NCBI RefSeq assembly: GCF_028898845.1
Contig: NZ_CP118574.1
Span: 7,613,001 to 7,677,000 of the forward strand
Direction of reading: 5' to 3'
DNA length: 64,000 nucleotides
Source: Streptomyces sp. WZ-12
GTDB taxonomy: Bacteria > Actinomycetota > Actinomycetes > Streptomycetales > Streptomycetaceae
A model generated the notes under the pieces. It saw nothing but the letters and a program-made list of their open reading frames with translations. It ran no database searches and had not been told where the DNA came from. The position numbers and the translations under genes were made by a program. Shown here piece by piece: positions 56,239 to 64,000 of the stretch (position 1 is the first letter of the stretch; each line of letters begins with the position of its first letter).

Positions 56239-58314
56239 ATGAGCCGCCTTCGCACCCCCGACCCGGTGCGCGCCGCCCGGCGCCGCGCGCCCGGTGCCCG
56301 CACCCCCGTGGCACTGGCCGTTCCCGCGCTGCTGGCCGTCGCCTTCCTGCTGCTGCCGCTCATCGGCGTGCTGAGCCGCACCAGTTGGGGCGAGCTCGGC
56401 ACCCATCTGACCAGTCCCGCGGTGCTCCAGGCGCTGCGGCTCTCGCTGCTGGTGTCGTGCTGGGCGCTGGGCCTGTCGCTGCTCCTCGGGGTGCCGCTGG
56501 CCTGGCTGTTGGCCCGGGTCGACTTCCCCGGCAAGGTGCTGGTGCGCTCCCTGGTGCTGTTGCCGATGGTGCTGCCGCCGACCGTCGGCGGTGTCGCCCT
56601 GCTGCTCGGCTTCGGCCGCCGCGGGCTCCTCGGCCCCTGGCTGGAGAACACCTTCGGCATCGTGCTGCCGTTCCACACCTCGGGCGCGGTGGTCGCGGCC
56701 ACCTTCGTCGCGATGCCCTTCCTGGTCATCAGCCTGGAGGGCACCCTCGCCGGGCTCCGCCCCAGCTACGAGGAGACCGCCGCCTCCCTCGGCGCCTCAC
56801 CGGTACGGGTCTTCTGCACCGTCACCCTGCCCATGGTCGCCCCCGGACTGGCCGCCGGCGCCGCGCTCACCTGGGCCCGCGCGCTCGGCGAATTCGGCGC
56901 GACCATCACCTTCGCCGGCAACCTCCCCGGCACCACCCAGACCCTGCCGCTCCAGGTCTATCTGCTGCTCCAGGACTCCCCGGAGGCCGCCACCTCGGTC
57001 TCCCTGCTGCTGCTCGTCATCGCCATGGCCGTCCTGGTCTGCCTGCGCGGGCGCTGGATGGGCGGGCCCAACGAGCGCTCCCGGCGCGCCGGTCGGGACG
57101 ACGGGGGGCGTGGGCGACGTTCCGCGGGTGGCGGCGTTGAGGGTGAGGGGGGTGCTGTCGGTGGCGCGGCAACGAGGGCCGACGGCGGCCTGACAGAGGT
57201 GGACGGCGGGCCGGCCGGCGCTCCCGCCCACGCCGCCCGAGCCGCGGAGCCCCTCGCACCGGAACCGTCCGCGCACGAGCGCTGGCCGCTGGACGCCGAG
57301 GTCACCGGCTTCACCACCCTCACCCTCCGGGCCGATCCCGGCACCACCGTCGCCGTCGTCGGGCCCAACGGCGCCGGTAAGACCACCCTGTTGCGCGCGC
57401 TGCTCGGGCTCACCCCGCGGGCCCGGGCCGCCCTGCGCCTGGGGGAGACCGACGCCACCGCGCTGCCCCCGCACCGGCGGGGCGTGGCATGGGTCCCCCA
57501 GGACGGCGCCCTCTTCCCGCATCTGACGGCACTGGCCAACACCGCCTACGGGCTGCGCGCCCAGGGCGTCCCGCGCGCCGAGGCCCGGTGCACCGCGCAG
57601 CAGTGGCTCGACCGGCTCGGCGTCGGCGCGCTCGCCCACCGCCGGCCCGCCCAACTCTCCGGCGGTCAGGCCCAACGCGTCGCGCTGGCCCGGGCGTTGG
57701 CGGCCCGGCCGCGGCTGCTGCTGCTCGACGAGCCGCTGGCCGCGCTCGACCAGACCACCCGCGCGCATGTCCGGCACACCCTGCGCGGCCATCTCGCGGG
57801 CTTCGGCGGGGTCTGCCTGATCGTCACGCACGACCCCGTCGAGGCGGTCTCGCTCGCCGACCGCGTGCTCGTCCTCGACGGCGGTCGCGCCCTCCAGGAC
57901 GCCCCGCCCGCCGAGGTCACCCGCCATCCGCGCTCGCCCTGGGTGGCCCGGATGCTCGGCCGCAACGCCTGGCCCGGCACGGCGGCCGACGGCGGGCTGG
58001 CGCTCACCGGCGGGGGCCGGCTCGTCGTCGCCGATCCGCTGCCCGACGGGACCCGGGCGCTCGCGGTGATCGCTCCCGAGGCGGTCTCGGTGCACCTCGA
58101 CCGGCCCACGGGCAGCCCGCGCAACGTTTGGCCCGGCACCGTACGGGAGATCACCGCCGCCGGCAGCCGACTGAGGGTCCTGGTCACCTCGCCCGAGGCG
58201 CCCGACCTCGTCGCCGAGATCACCCCCGCCGCGGCCCTGGAACTCGGGCTCGCCGACGGCGCCGCCGTCTGGACCAGCGTCAAGGCCACTGAGGTGACGC
58301 TGGTGGCGATCTGA
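56239..58314 (+). CDS. modBC: Fused molybdate ABC permease-ATPase ModB-ModC
   Basis: The 691-residue chain begins with a ModB permease (about residues 25-270, with ALTWARALGEFGATITFAGN) and continues through a Gly/Ala-rich linker (about 275-345) to a ModC ATPase: Walker A GPNGAGKTT, signature LSGGQAQRVALARAL, Walker B LLLLDEPLAALD. The last 70 residues are a TOBE domain. It imports molybdate from ModA with ATP. In most bacteria B and C are separate proteins; the fusion keeps a fixed stoichiometry. Confidence 0.93.
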   Translation: MSRLRTPDPVRAARRRAPGARTPVALAVPALLAVAFLLLPLIGVLSRTSWGELGTHLTSPAVLQALRLSLLVSCWALGLSLLLGVPLAWLLARVDFPGKVLVRSLVLLPMVLPPTVGGVALLLGFGRRGLLGPWLENTFGIVLPFHTSGAVVAATFVAMPFLVISLEGTLAGLRPSYEETAASLGASPVRVFCTVTLPMVAPGLAAGAALTWARALGEFGATITFAGNLPGTTQTLPLQVYLLLQDSPEAATSVSLLLLVIAMAVLVCLRGRWMGGPNERSRRAGRDDGGRGRRSAGGGVEGEGGAVGGAATRADGGLTEVDGGPAGAPAHAARAAEPLAPEPSAHERWPLDAEVTGFTTLTLRADPGTTVAVVGPNGAGKTTLLRALLGLTPRARAALRLGETDATALPPHRRGVAWVPQDGALFPHLTALANTAYGLRAQGVPRAEARCTAQQWLDRLGVGALAHRRPAQLSGGQAQRVALARALAARPRLLLLDEPLAALDQTTRAHVRHTLRGHLAGFGGVCLIVTHDPVEAVSLADRVLVLDGGRALQDAPPAEVTRHPRSPWVARMLGRNAWPGTAADGGLALTGGGRLVVADPLPDGTRALAVIAPEAVSVHLDRPTGSPRNVWPGTVREITAAGSRLRVLVTSPEAPDLVAEITPAAALELGLADGAAVWTSVKATEVTLVAI

Positions 58315-58455
58315 CGCAACGCGCAACGTCAGGGGTGTGCGAGGCGGGGCCGGCCGACCTCCCGGCAGCAAGCCATCAGCGCGGGCACCTCGTCGGCGCG
58401 GCCCGGCCAGTACGGGGCCCGTCAGCGCGGTGCCCGCGCCAGCGCACCGCCTCCG

Positions 58456-58902
58456 TCAGTGCGGTGCCGCCGTCGGCTCCAGTACGAAGACCGGTATCTC
58501 GCGGTCCGTCTTCGCCTGGTATTCCGCGTAGTTGGGGAACGCCTCGACCGCGCGGGCCCACCAGCGTGCCTTCTCCTCGCCGGTGACCTCGCGGGCCGTC
58601 ATGTCCCGCCGGACCGCGCCGTCCTGGAGCTCGACCCGGGGGTCGGCGAGGACGTTGTGGTACCAGACCGGGTTCTTGGGCGCGCCGCCTACGGAGGCCA
58701 CCGCGGCGTACGCCCCCTCGTGCTCCACCCGCATCAGCGGGCTCTTGCGGAGCTTGCCGGACTTGGCGCCGCGGGTGGTCAGCAGGATCACCGGCAGGCC
58801 GAGCATCGTCGTGCCCTCGGTGCCGCCGGAGCCCTCGTACCGCTCGACCTGTTCACGGACCCATGCCGTCGGGCTCGGCTCGTACTCTCCTTGCAGGGGC
58901 AT
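58456..58902 (-). CDS. Deazaflavin (F420)-dependent nitroreductase family protein
   Basis: The start at ATG 58902 has AAGGCGGA upstream. The 148-residue split-barrel protein has the family's [29 protein letters not shown] and [20 protein letters not shown]. Relatives such as mycobacterial Ddn use reduced F420 to reduce quinones or nitro compounds. It is alone on its strand, and its substrate is unknown. Confidence 0.9.
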   Translation of the reverse strand: MPLQGEYEPSPTAWVREQVERYEGSGGTEGTTMLGLPVILLTTRGAKSGKLRKSPLMRVEHEGAYAAVASVGGAPKNPVWYHNVLADPRVELQDGAVRRDMTAREVTGEEKARWWARAVEAFPNYAEYQAKTDREIPVFVLEPTAAPH

Positions 58903-59030
58903 TGCGTCCGCCTTCCGTCTTCCGTCGAGCTCTCCTCGTGTTGGGGTCAACGGCGGGGCCGCCGCGATCATTCCGGCTCCGCGGCCCGATTTTCCGTCGC
59001 CGCTCTCCACCTCGCCGGCCAGTGCGGTCG

Positions 59031-59066
59031 GCCGGGCCGCGCCCCCGGTGGGGAGCGCGGCCCGGC
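59031..59066. terminator. Terminator of the SulP gene
   Basis: GCCGGGCCGCGC (59031-59042) and GCGCGGCCCGGC (59055-59066) form a perfect 12-bp stem with a 12-nt loop, 9 bp beyond the SulP stop on the minus strand. Confidence 0.75.
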
Positions 59067-59075
59067 GCCCGGGGA

Positions 59076-60530
59076 TCAGGAGACCAGTTCCACCGCCCGG
59101 CTCCGGTTGCGGCGGTGCTGCTCCGCCCAGTTCTCCAGCGCGGACTGGCAGGCGTGGTCGACGTGGCGCAGTCCGCTCAGGTCGAGTTCCACGTCCCGGT
59201 CGGCGGGCAGTGACTCCAACTGGTCGAGCAGCTTGGGCAGTCGGAGGAAGGTCGCACTGCCCACGGCCCGGACCCGGATCGGTCCGGGGACGCTCGGGAC
59301 CTGCACCTCCAGATGCGCCTGCGAGGTCTCCCAGGCGGTCTTCGCCACGGCCAGCAGCAGACCGATCAGCACGCCCTCGAACATGTTCACCGTCACGATG
59401 GCGAGCGCGGTCACGCAGAGCACCACGGCCTCACCGCGGTGCGCCCGCCACAGCGGCCGCAGCTCCCGCAGCGGGATCAACTTCCAGCCCGCGTGCACCA
59501 GCACGCCGGCCAGCGCCGCGACCGGCACCACGCCCAGCGCCGCCGGGAACGCCGCGGCGAACAGCAGCAGCCACACCCCGTGCAGCACCCGCGACGCCTT
59601 GGTGCGCGCCCCCGCCTGCACGTTGGCGGCGCTGCGCACGATCACCGCGGTCATCGGCAGCGCGCCGAGGACTCCGCACAGCGTGTTGCCGGCACCCTGG
59701 GCCATCAGCTCCTTGTCGTAGTCGGTCCGGGCCCCGTCGTGCAGCCGGTCCACCGCCGCGGCGCTGAACAGCGACTCCGCGGAGGCGATCAGGGTGAACG
59801 CCAACACCGTGCCCAGCACGCCGAGTTCGGTCAGCCGGCCGATGTCGGCCAGGCCCGGCGGCTGGATCGCGTCCAGCAGCCCGCTGACCCGGACCCGGGC
59901 GACCGGCAGGTCCAGCGCCCAGACCGAGGTGGTGGCCAGCGCGACCGCCGCCAGGGGTGCCGGCAGGACCCGCGCCGCGCGCCGCCACCGGGGCCACAGC
60001 ACCAGCACGGCTATGGTGCCGGCCCCGACGGCCAGCGCGGAGAGGGCGGCGGGGGAGCCCGCGGTGTCCAGCACCAGCCGCGGCAGCGACCCGATGTTGG
60101 CCAGTCCGCTGCCCGGCGCCTTGGCGTCGGCCAGGGCGTAGAGCTGCCCGGCGATCAGCACCAGCCCGATGCCGGCAAGCATGCCCTGCACCACGGCCAC
60201 CGAGATCGCCCGGAACCAACGCCCCAATTTGAGGGCGCCCATGGCCAGTTGGAGGAGCCCGGCGGTCAGTACCAGGACGCCCAGCGCGCCCAGGCCGTAC
60301 TCCTTGACCGCCTCGAAGACCAGCACGGTCAGCCCGGCGGCCGGGCCGCTGACCTGGAGGCTGGAGCCGGGCAGCAGCCCGGTGACCAGCCCGCCGACGA
60401 TGCCGGTGACCAGCCCCAGTTCGGCCGGTACGCCGGAGGCCACCGCCACCCCGACGCACAGCGGGACGGCGACCAGGAACACCACGAGCGAGGCGGTGAA
60501 GTCCGCCCGGAGGAAGGGGAATCGCTTCAT
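59076..60530 (-). CDS. SulP-family anion transporter with STAS domain
   Basis: The 484-residue protein starts [23 protein letters not shown], the typical SulP first helix, and has about 12-14 membrane segments and a short C-terminal STAS domain ([23 protein letters not shown]). SulP proteins move sulfate, bicarbonate or other anions. The gene directly follows a beta-carbonic anhydrase with 16 bp between them, so a bicarbonate transporter role is most likely, as in BicA-type systems. Confidence 0.9.
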   Translation of the reverse strand: MKRFPFLRADFTASLVVFLVAVPLCVGVAVASGVPAELGLVTGIVGGLVTGLLPGSSLQVSGPAAGLTVLVFEAVKEYGLGALGVLVLTAGLLQLAMGALKLGRWFRAISVAVVQGMLAGIGLVLIAGQLYALADAKAPGSGLANIGSLPRLVLDTAGSPAALSALAVGAGTIAVLVLWPRWRRAARVLPAPLAAVALATTSVWALDLPVARVRVSGLLDAIQPPGLADIGRLTELGVLGTVLAFTLIASAESLFSAAAVDRLHDGARTDYDKELMAQGAGNTLCGVLGALPMTAVIVRSAANVQAGARTKASRVLHGVWLLLFAAAFPAALGVVPVAALAGVLVHAGWKLIPLRELRPLWRAHRGEAVVLCVTALAIVTVNMFEGVLIGLLLAVAKTAWETSQAHLEVQVPSVPGPIRVRAVGSATFLRLPKLLDQLESLPADRDVELDLSGLRHVDHACQSALENWAEQHRRNRSRAVELVS

Positions 60531-60546
60531 CACGTAGGGCCCGCCT

Positions 60547-61149
60547 TCACAGGGGGAGGAACGCGTCGGCGGCCGGCCGGTGCACGGACACCGAACCGGT
60601 GTGCACCTCGTAGAACCAGCCGTGCAGCCGCACGTCACGGGCGTCCAGCCGCTCCCGGACGCACGGGTAGCCGCGCAGTCGGTCGACCTGCTGGCGCACG
60701 TGGCGCTGGACGGCGGCGGTGGCGGCCGGCCCGTCGTCGGCCGGTAGTTCGTCGGGGAGTTGCTGGGTCAGCCAGTCGCGGACCGCGGGGGCGCCGGTCA
60801 GGTCCTCGCCGCGGGCCCGGGCGCCGACCGCGCCGCAGTGCGAGTGGCCGCAGACGACGACGTCGGCGACCCGCAGCACCCGCATCGCGTATTCGATGGT
60901 GGCGGCCTCCGCGCTGGCCGGCATGTTCTCGCGGTAGGCGGGCACGGCGTTGCCGGCCGTGCGGAGTTCGAAGAGTTCGCCGGGCCGGGACCCGGTGATC
61001 AGGGACGGGATGACCCGGGAGTCGGAGCAGGTGATGAACAGGGCGAGGGGGGATTGGCCGGCCGCGAGCCGGCCGTAGGTCTCCTGTTCTTCGCGGTGTG
61101 CGGCAATACGGGCCGTCAGGCCCCGGGCGTGCTGGATGAAGGTCTCCAC
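60547..61149 (-). CDS. Beta-class carbonic anhydrase, second copy
   Basis: I chose GTG 61149, which follows GCAGGAGACC; an upstream in-frame GTG at 61179 has no ribosome-binding site. The 200-residue protein has C41 and D43 (TCSDSR), H102 and C105 (CGHSHCG). It makes bicarbonate from CO2 or the reverse next to a SulP transporter. Its C-terminal part with LHGWFYEVHTGSV is like the cynT copy, but the middle segment is longer. Confidence 0.92.
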   Translation of the reverse strand: METFIQHARGLTARIAAHREEQETYGRLAAGQSPLALFITCSDSRVIPSLITGSRPGELFELRTAGNAVPAYRENMPASAEAATIEYAMRVLRVADVVVCGHSHCGAVGARARGEDLTGAPAVRDWLTQQLPDELPADDGPAATAAVQRHVRQQVDRLRGYPCVRERLDARDVRLHGWFYEVHTGSVSVHRPAADAFLPL

Positions 61150-61249
61150 GAGGAGGTCTCCTGCTGAGGGTGAAGCCACCGTGGGGATGGCATGGATGTG
61201 GCAGGGAGAGGGGTGGGGCGCGGCGCGGGGCCGGCCGCCACGGGACCGC

Positions 61250-61660
61250 TCAGCAGCGGAAGACGCAGTGCATCAGGGGGAGTTGGGTGGGTCTCGCGGC
61301 TCTCGGGGCATCGGCGGCGGTGGACCGCGCCGGGGGCGCACCCTCGCCGGCGGCGCCGCTCCGGCACGGCGGCAGTGGCCGCCGGGTGGCCGGCACCCCC
61401 TCCGCGGCCGGGGGCATCCGCCGGGGGCGGCTGCGCTCGGTCTCGCGCTGGGAGTGCTTCTCCTCCTCGGAGTTGGAGTTGGCCGCCGCTGCGCTGCTCG
61501 ACCCGGGCGCCGCGGTGGCCGGCGGCGCGGAGCGGGCCGCGTACGCCGGTGCCGCCGCGCCCAGCAGGAACGTCAGGACGACGACGAGCGCGGTCAGCGG
61601 CAGTCGGCACGGGGCGGGTATCCGGGGGCGTATGCCCGGCTTCCCGGTGTCCTTCCGCAT
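61250..61660 (-). CDS. Small secreted or exported protein with C-terminal Cys motif
   Basis: ATG 61660 has GGAGGACG upstream. The 136-residue product begins with a twin-Arg-free signal (PRIPAPCRLPLTALVVVLTFLLGAAAPAYA, cleavage near residue 42). The mature part is Ala/Ser/Pro/Glu-rich and low complexity, ending QLPLMHCVFRC. No domain is known to me. The Cys-containing tail could be a processed or anchored end. It faces neither neighbour closely. Confidence 0.6.
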   Translation of the reverse strand: MRKDTGKPGIRPRIPAPCRLPLTALVVVLTFLLGAAAPAYAARSAPPATAAPGSSSAAAANSNSEEEKHSQRETERSRPRRMPPAAEGVPATRRPLPPCRSGAAGEGAPPARSTAADAPRAARPTQLPLMHCVFRC

Positions 61661-61923
61661 CGTCGTCCTCCGCTTCGCCCCAAGTCCTCGGGGCCGTCCG
61701 GTCGTTCGGCAGGGGGCGGGCCGCCGCGCGGCGGTGGCGCGGTCGGCCGTGGGCAGGCACGGCCCTGGTCGTCGGGGCGCGGTTCCGGTCGTGAGCGCGG
61801 AGCGTCGATCGCGTCCTCGGGGAACCGCACTCTCATAGTGCACCATCCAGGTTTCCGGCATGAAAACGCTAAATGACGCCAGTTGCGGCATGTTGCGGTC
61901 CATTTCAGGACTAGCCATCCGTC

Positions 61924-63147
61924 TCAGGGGCATCGGGTGCCGCCGTCGTCCCGCGCGGCCAGTACGGCCACCGGGACCACCGCGAGCGCCAACGCCCCAC
62001 AGGTCAGGGCCAGTACGGGGAAGCCGCCGGCGGCCAGTACCGGTCCGGACGCGACCCCGCCGGTCGCGCCGGCCAGCGCGATCCCGACGTCGACCAGCCC
62101 CTGGGTCGCCGCGCGGCGGGCCGGCGGCAGCGCGTCGGTGACCAGGGCGGTGCCGCTGACCAGCCCGAAGTTCCAGCCGAGGCCCAGCAGCACCAGTGCC
62201 ACGGCGAGCGCGGGCACCGAGTGCGGCGGGGCGAGGGTGGCGAGCAGCCCGGCGCCGAGCAGCGTCACCCCGGACGCCGCGGCCACCCGGTGCGGCCCGA
62301 TCCGGTCGACCAACGCCCCGGTGAGCGGCGAGGGCAGGAACATCGCCCCGACGTGCAGGGCGATCACCAGACCGGCCGCCTGGGTGCCGTGGCCGTGCGC
62401 CCGCAGGTGCACCGGCGTCATGGTCATCAGCGCGATCATCACCAGTTGGGTGAGGACCATGACGGCGGCGCCGGCCGCCAGGGCGCGGCGCCGCACCCGC
62501 CCGGGGCCGTCCGGCGCCGGTGCGTTCGTCCCGCTCCGCTCCGGTTCCCCCGCCGCGGGTGGCGGTGCGGGCCGCCACCGGACGGCCAGGACGGCGGCGG
62601 CCGCCCCGAAGGCCGCGGCGGCCAGCAGGAACGGGCCGGCGAGCCGGGGCACGCCCCAGGTCACGGCCAAGTCCCCGGTCACCGTCACCAAGTTGGGGCC
62701 GGCCACCGCGCCGAGCGTGGTGGCGACGAGCACGGTGCTCACCGCGCGCCCGCGCCGCTCCGGCGGGACCAGCTCGGCGCCCGCGTAACGGGCCATCAGG
62801 TTCGTCGCGGTGCCCGCCCCGTAGACCAGCAGCGACGGGAACAGCAGCAGGGCGCTGTGCAGCGCCGCGGCGGCCACCACCCCCAGACTGCCGAGCGCGC
62901 CGGCCCCGTACCCGAGCGCGAGTCCGAGGCGGCGGCCCCGGAGTTGGGAGAGCCGGCCGATGGCCGCGGCGCCCAGTGCGGCGCCGCCGGTGAACAGGGC
63001 GCTGGGCACCCCGGCCAGCCCGGTCGAGCCCAGCAGGTCCTCGGCGAGCAGCGCGCCGACCGTGATCCCGGCCGCCAGGCCGGCCCCGCTGAGCACCTGC
63101 GCGCACACCAGGACGGTCAGCGGCCGCCGCGGCGCGGCGACGCTCAT
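61924..63147 (-). CDS. MFS transporter (12-TM type)
   Basis: The 407-residue protein (ATG 63147) has about 12 membrane helices split by a Pro/Arg-rich cytoplasmic loop at about residues 190-220. Motifs include GRLSQLRGRRLGLALGYG between TM2 and TM3 and FLPSPLTGALVDRIGPHRV in the second half, an MFS-1 pattern of unknown substrate. It is translationally coupled (ATGA) to the gene before it, so the three-gene unit at the right edge probably works together. Confidence 0.87.
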   Translation of the reverse strand: MSVAAPRRPLTVLVCAQVLSGAGLAAGITVGALLAEDLLGSTGLAGVPSALFTGGAALGAAAIGRLSQLRGRRLGLALGYGAGALGSLGVVAAAALHSALLLFPSLLVYGAGTATNLMARYAGAELVPPERRGRAVSTVLVATTLGAVAGPNLVTVTGDLAVTWGVPRLAGPFLLAAAAFGAAAAVLAVRWRPAPPPAAGEPERSGTNAPAPDGPGRVRRRALAAGAAVMVLTQLVMIALMTMTPVHLRAHGHGTQAAGLVIALHVGAMFLPSPLTGALVDRIGPHRVAAASGVTLLGAGLLATLAPPHSVPALAVALVLLGLGWNFGLVSGTALVTDALPPARRAATQGLVDVGIALAGATGGVASGPVLAAGGFPVLALTCGALALAVVPVAVLAARDDGGTRCP

Positions 63148-63683
63148 GCGGCCCGCGGCTCCAGCGCCGCGATCTCCGCCAGGGACCACCCCAGTCGCCG
63201 GTGCAGGAAGCGGACGATGGTCCAGTGCGGCAGGGCGCCCTCGTCGAACGGGCCGAACTCCCGGCAGTACAAGGGGATCCAGCGCAGCGCCTCGTCGAGC
63301 GCCCGCTCGCGCCCCGGCTCCTGTTGGTACTCCTCGTAGCCGATGCTGCGGTGCTCGATGAAGTACCGGCCGGGCAGCCGCTGCTCGCACAGCGCGCGGT
63401 ACTCCCGGGTCTGGAGGATGAGGTAGTGCCAGATCTCGTCGATGTCCTGCTCGACGGGGAGGAACAGCCCGCCGAGCCGGTCGCGGTGGCGCGAGACGAG
63501 GTAGAGGTAGCGCAGGCACTCGGTGAGCTGGCGCGCCACGTACTCCTCGGACTCCCCGGTCAGGGCCGTGAAGTGGGCCAGGACCTCGTCGTGCAGCGGC
63601 CGGCCGAGGAGGTCCCGCAGCTCCTCGGCGGAGACCGGCGGGGGTGCGGCCGACGCGGTGGGCGCGGTGGTCCGGTGGGTCAT
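63144..63683 (-). CDS. Glycine-rich-domain-protein-like (GRDP/DUF1399-like) protein
   Basis: The 179-residue soluble protein contains DIDEIWHYLILQTREYRALCEQRLPGRYFIEHRS, which follows the D-x-x-W-H pattern of the GRDP-type domain. ATG 63683 overlaps the upstream stop (ATGA) and its own stop overlaps the MFS start in the same way. Biochemical role unknown; coupling to an exporter suggests a small pathway or self-protection unit. Confidence 0.6.
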   Translation of the reverse strand: MTHRTTAPTASAAPPPVSAEELRDLLGRPLHDEVLAHFTALTGESEEYVARQLTECLRYLYLVSRHRDRLGGLFLPVEQDIDEIWHYLILQTREYRALCEQRLPGRYFIEHRSIGYEEYQQEPGRERALDEALRWIPLYCREFGPFDEGALPHWTIVRFLHRRLGWSLAEIAALEPRAA

Positions 63684-64000
63684 GCCTCTCCTCTCGCGAG
63701 CCAGGAGTACTTCCCGGACCGGCCGATGGGGATGTGCGGGCGGTGGTCGAGCCGGCAGTGCCGGCCGGTGAGTTCGCCGACGGCGCGCTCCAACGCGGTG
63801 GACTCCGAGGCCTTCAGGGGCGCGCCGTTGAAGGTGGTGTACGCCAGGCGCGCCTCGGCGGTGCCCTCCAGGCGCAGTTGGTGGACGAAGACCTGCGCGG
63901 TCGCCCCGGCGACGCAGCGGTCCAGGTCGCCCTGGGCCACCGGGCCGTGCCGGGTGGGCAGCAACTCCTTCTCCCGGCCGCAGAATTGGGCGATCCGCTG
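63680..64000 (-). CDS. Unknown protein, C-terminal 106 codons, cut by window edge
   Basis: The minus frame is open from the right edge (beginning QRIAQFCGREKELLPTRHGP) to a stop at 63680. It has no recognised domain; VFVHQLRLEGTAEARLAYTTFNG and HCRLDHRPHIPIGRSGKYSWL are its clearest parts. It is coupled to the GRDP-like gene by ATGA. The start lies outside the window. Confidence 0.65.
   Translation of the reverse strand, partial: QRIAQFCGREKELLPTRHGPVAQGDLDRCVAGATAQVFVHQLRLEGTAEARLAYTTFNGAPLKASESTALERAVGELTGRHCRLDHRPHIPIGRSGKYSWLARGEA

Overview
The window is high-GC DNA with an actinomycete gene style: GTG/TTG starts, ATGA or GTGA stop-start overlaps, rare TTA codons and many GC-rich hairpin terminators. 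It carries a whiE-type spore-pigment polyketide locus, so it is very probably from a Streptomyces chromosome. I see no rRNA, tRNA or CRISPR array.

Region 1 (1-11.8 kb) is patchy accessory DNA. It holds an IS5-like transposase fragment, a toxin-tail relic with an intact putative immunity gene and a decayed second copy, and a transposase with an internal deletion. A TetR gene faces an FMN reductase and a 14-TM drug exporter. Next come a MerR regulator fused to a sliding-clamp-like domain, a TPR protein, a dead IS481 transposase, a MarR regulator divergent from a ClC channel, and a truncated flavoprotein.

Region 2 (11.9-21.5 kb) is the spore-pigment locus. A flavin hydroxylase lies divergent from SchA/CurD-like, cupin, KS-alpha, CLF, ACP, aromatase and cyclase genes. 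An O-methyltransferase and a secreted beta-helix protein follow on the other strand.

Region 3 (21.8-26.1 kb) has a TetR gene facing a compact 247-residue UvrA-like ATPase, a siderophore-interacting flavoprotein, a hydrolase with Cys at the nucleophile position, and small proteins.

Region 4 (26.1-33.7 kb) is a tight cluster of GTP cyclohydrolase II, RibD-type reductase, creatininase-family hydrolase, a PTPS-like protein lacking one zinc His, an MDR dehydrogenase, a glycosyltransferase with two TTA codons, a methyltransferase, a flippase-like membrane protein and a CDP-alcohol phosphatidyltransferase. It looks like a GTP-derived, glycosylated, membrane-linked product of unknown structure and is one of the two best candidates for an undescribed system.

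Region 5 (33.8-39 kb) has small membrane proteins, an MFS exporter, a nucleoside/guanine deaminase, and cyanase with carbonic anhydrase.

Region 6 (39-46 kb) has an HTH-less NB-ARC/TPR regulator with two TTA codons. Convergent to it is a five-gene operon: a 61-residue peptide, a 233-residue unknown protein, two DUF6895-like paralogues and a serine hydrolase. This is the second candidate system, possibly a peptide pathway.

Region 7 (46.5-58.3 kb) is a molybdenum island: two HTH-TOBE regulators (one with an IS982-family element 13 bp upstream), PucR, a xanthine-dehydrogenase-type enzyme, a sulfite-oxidase-like protein, a di-Mop protein, ModA and a fused ModB-ModC.

Region 8 (58.4-64 kb) has a deazaflavin-dependent reductase, a SulP transporter paired with a second carbonic anhydrase, a small secreted protein, an MFS exporter and two further genes, the last running off the window.
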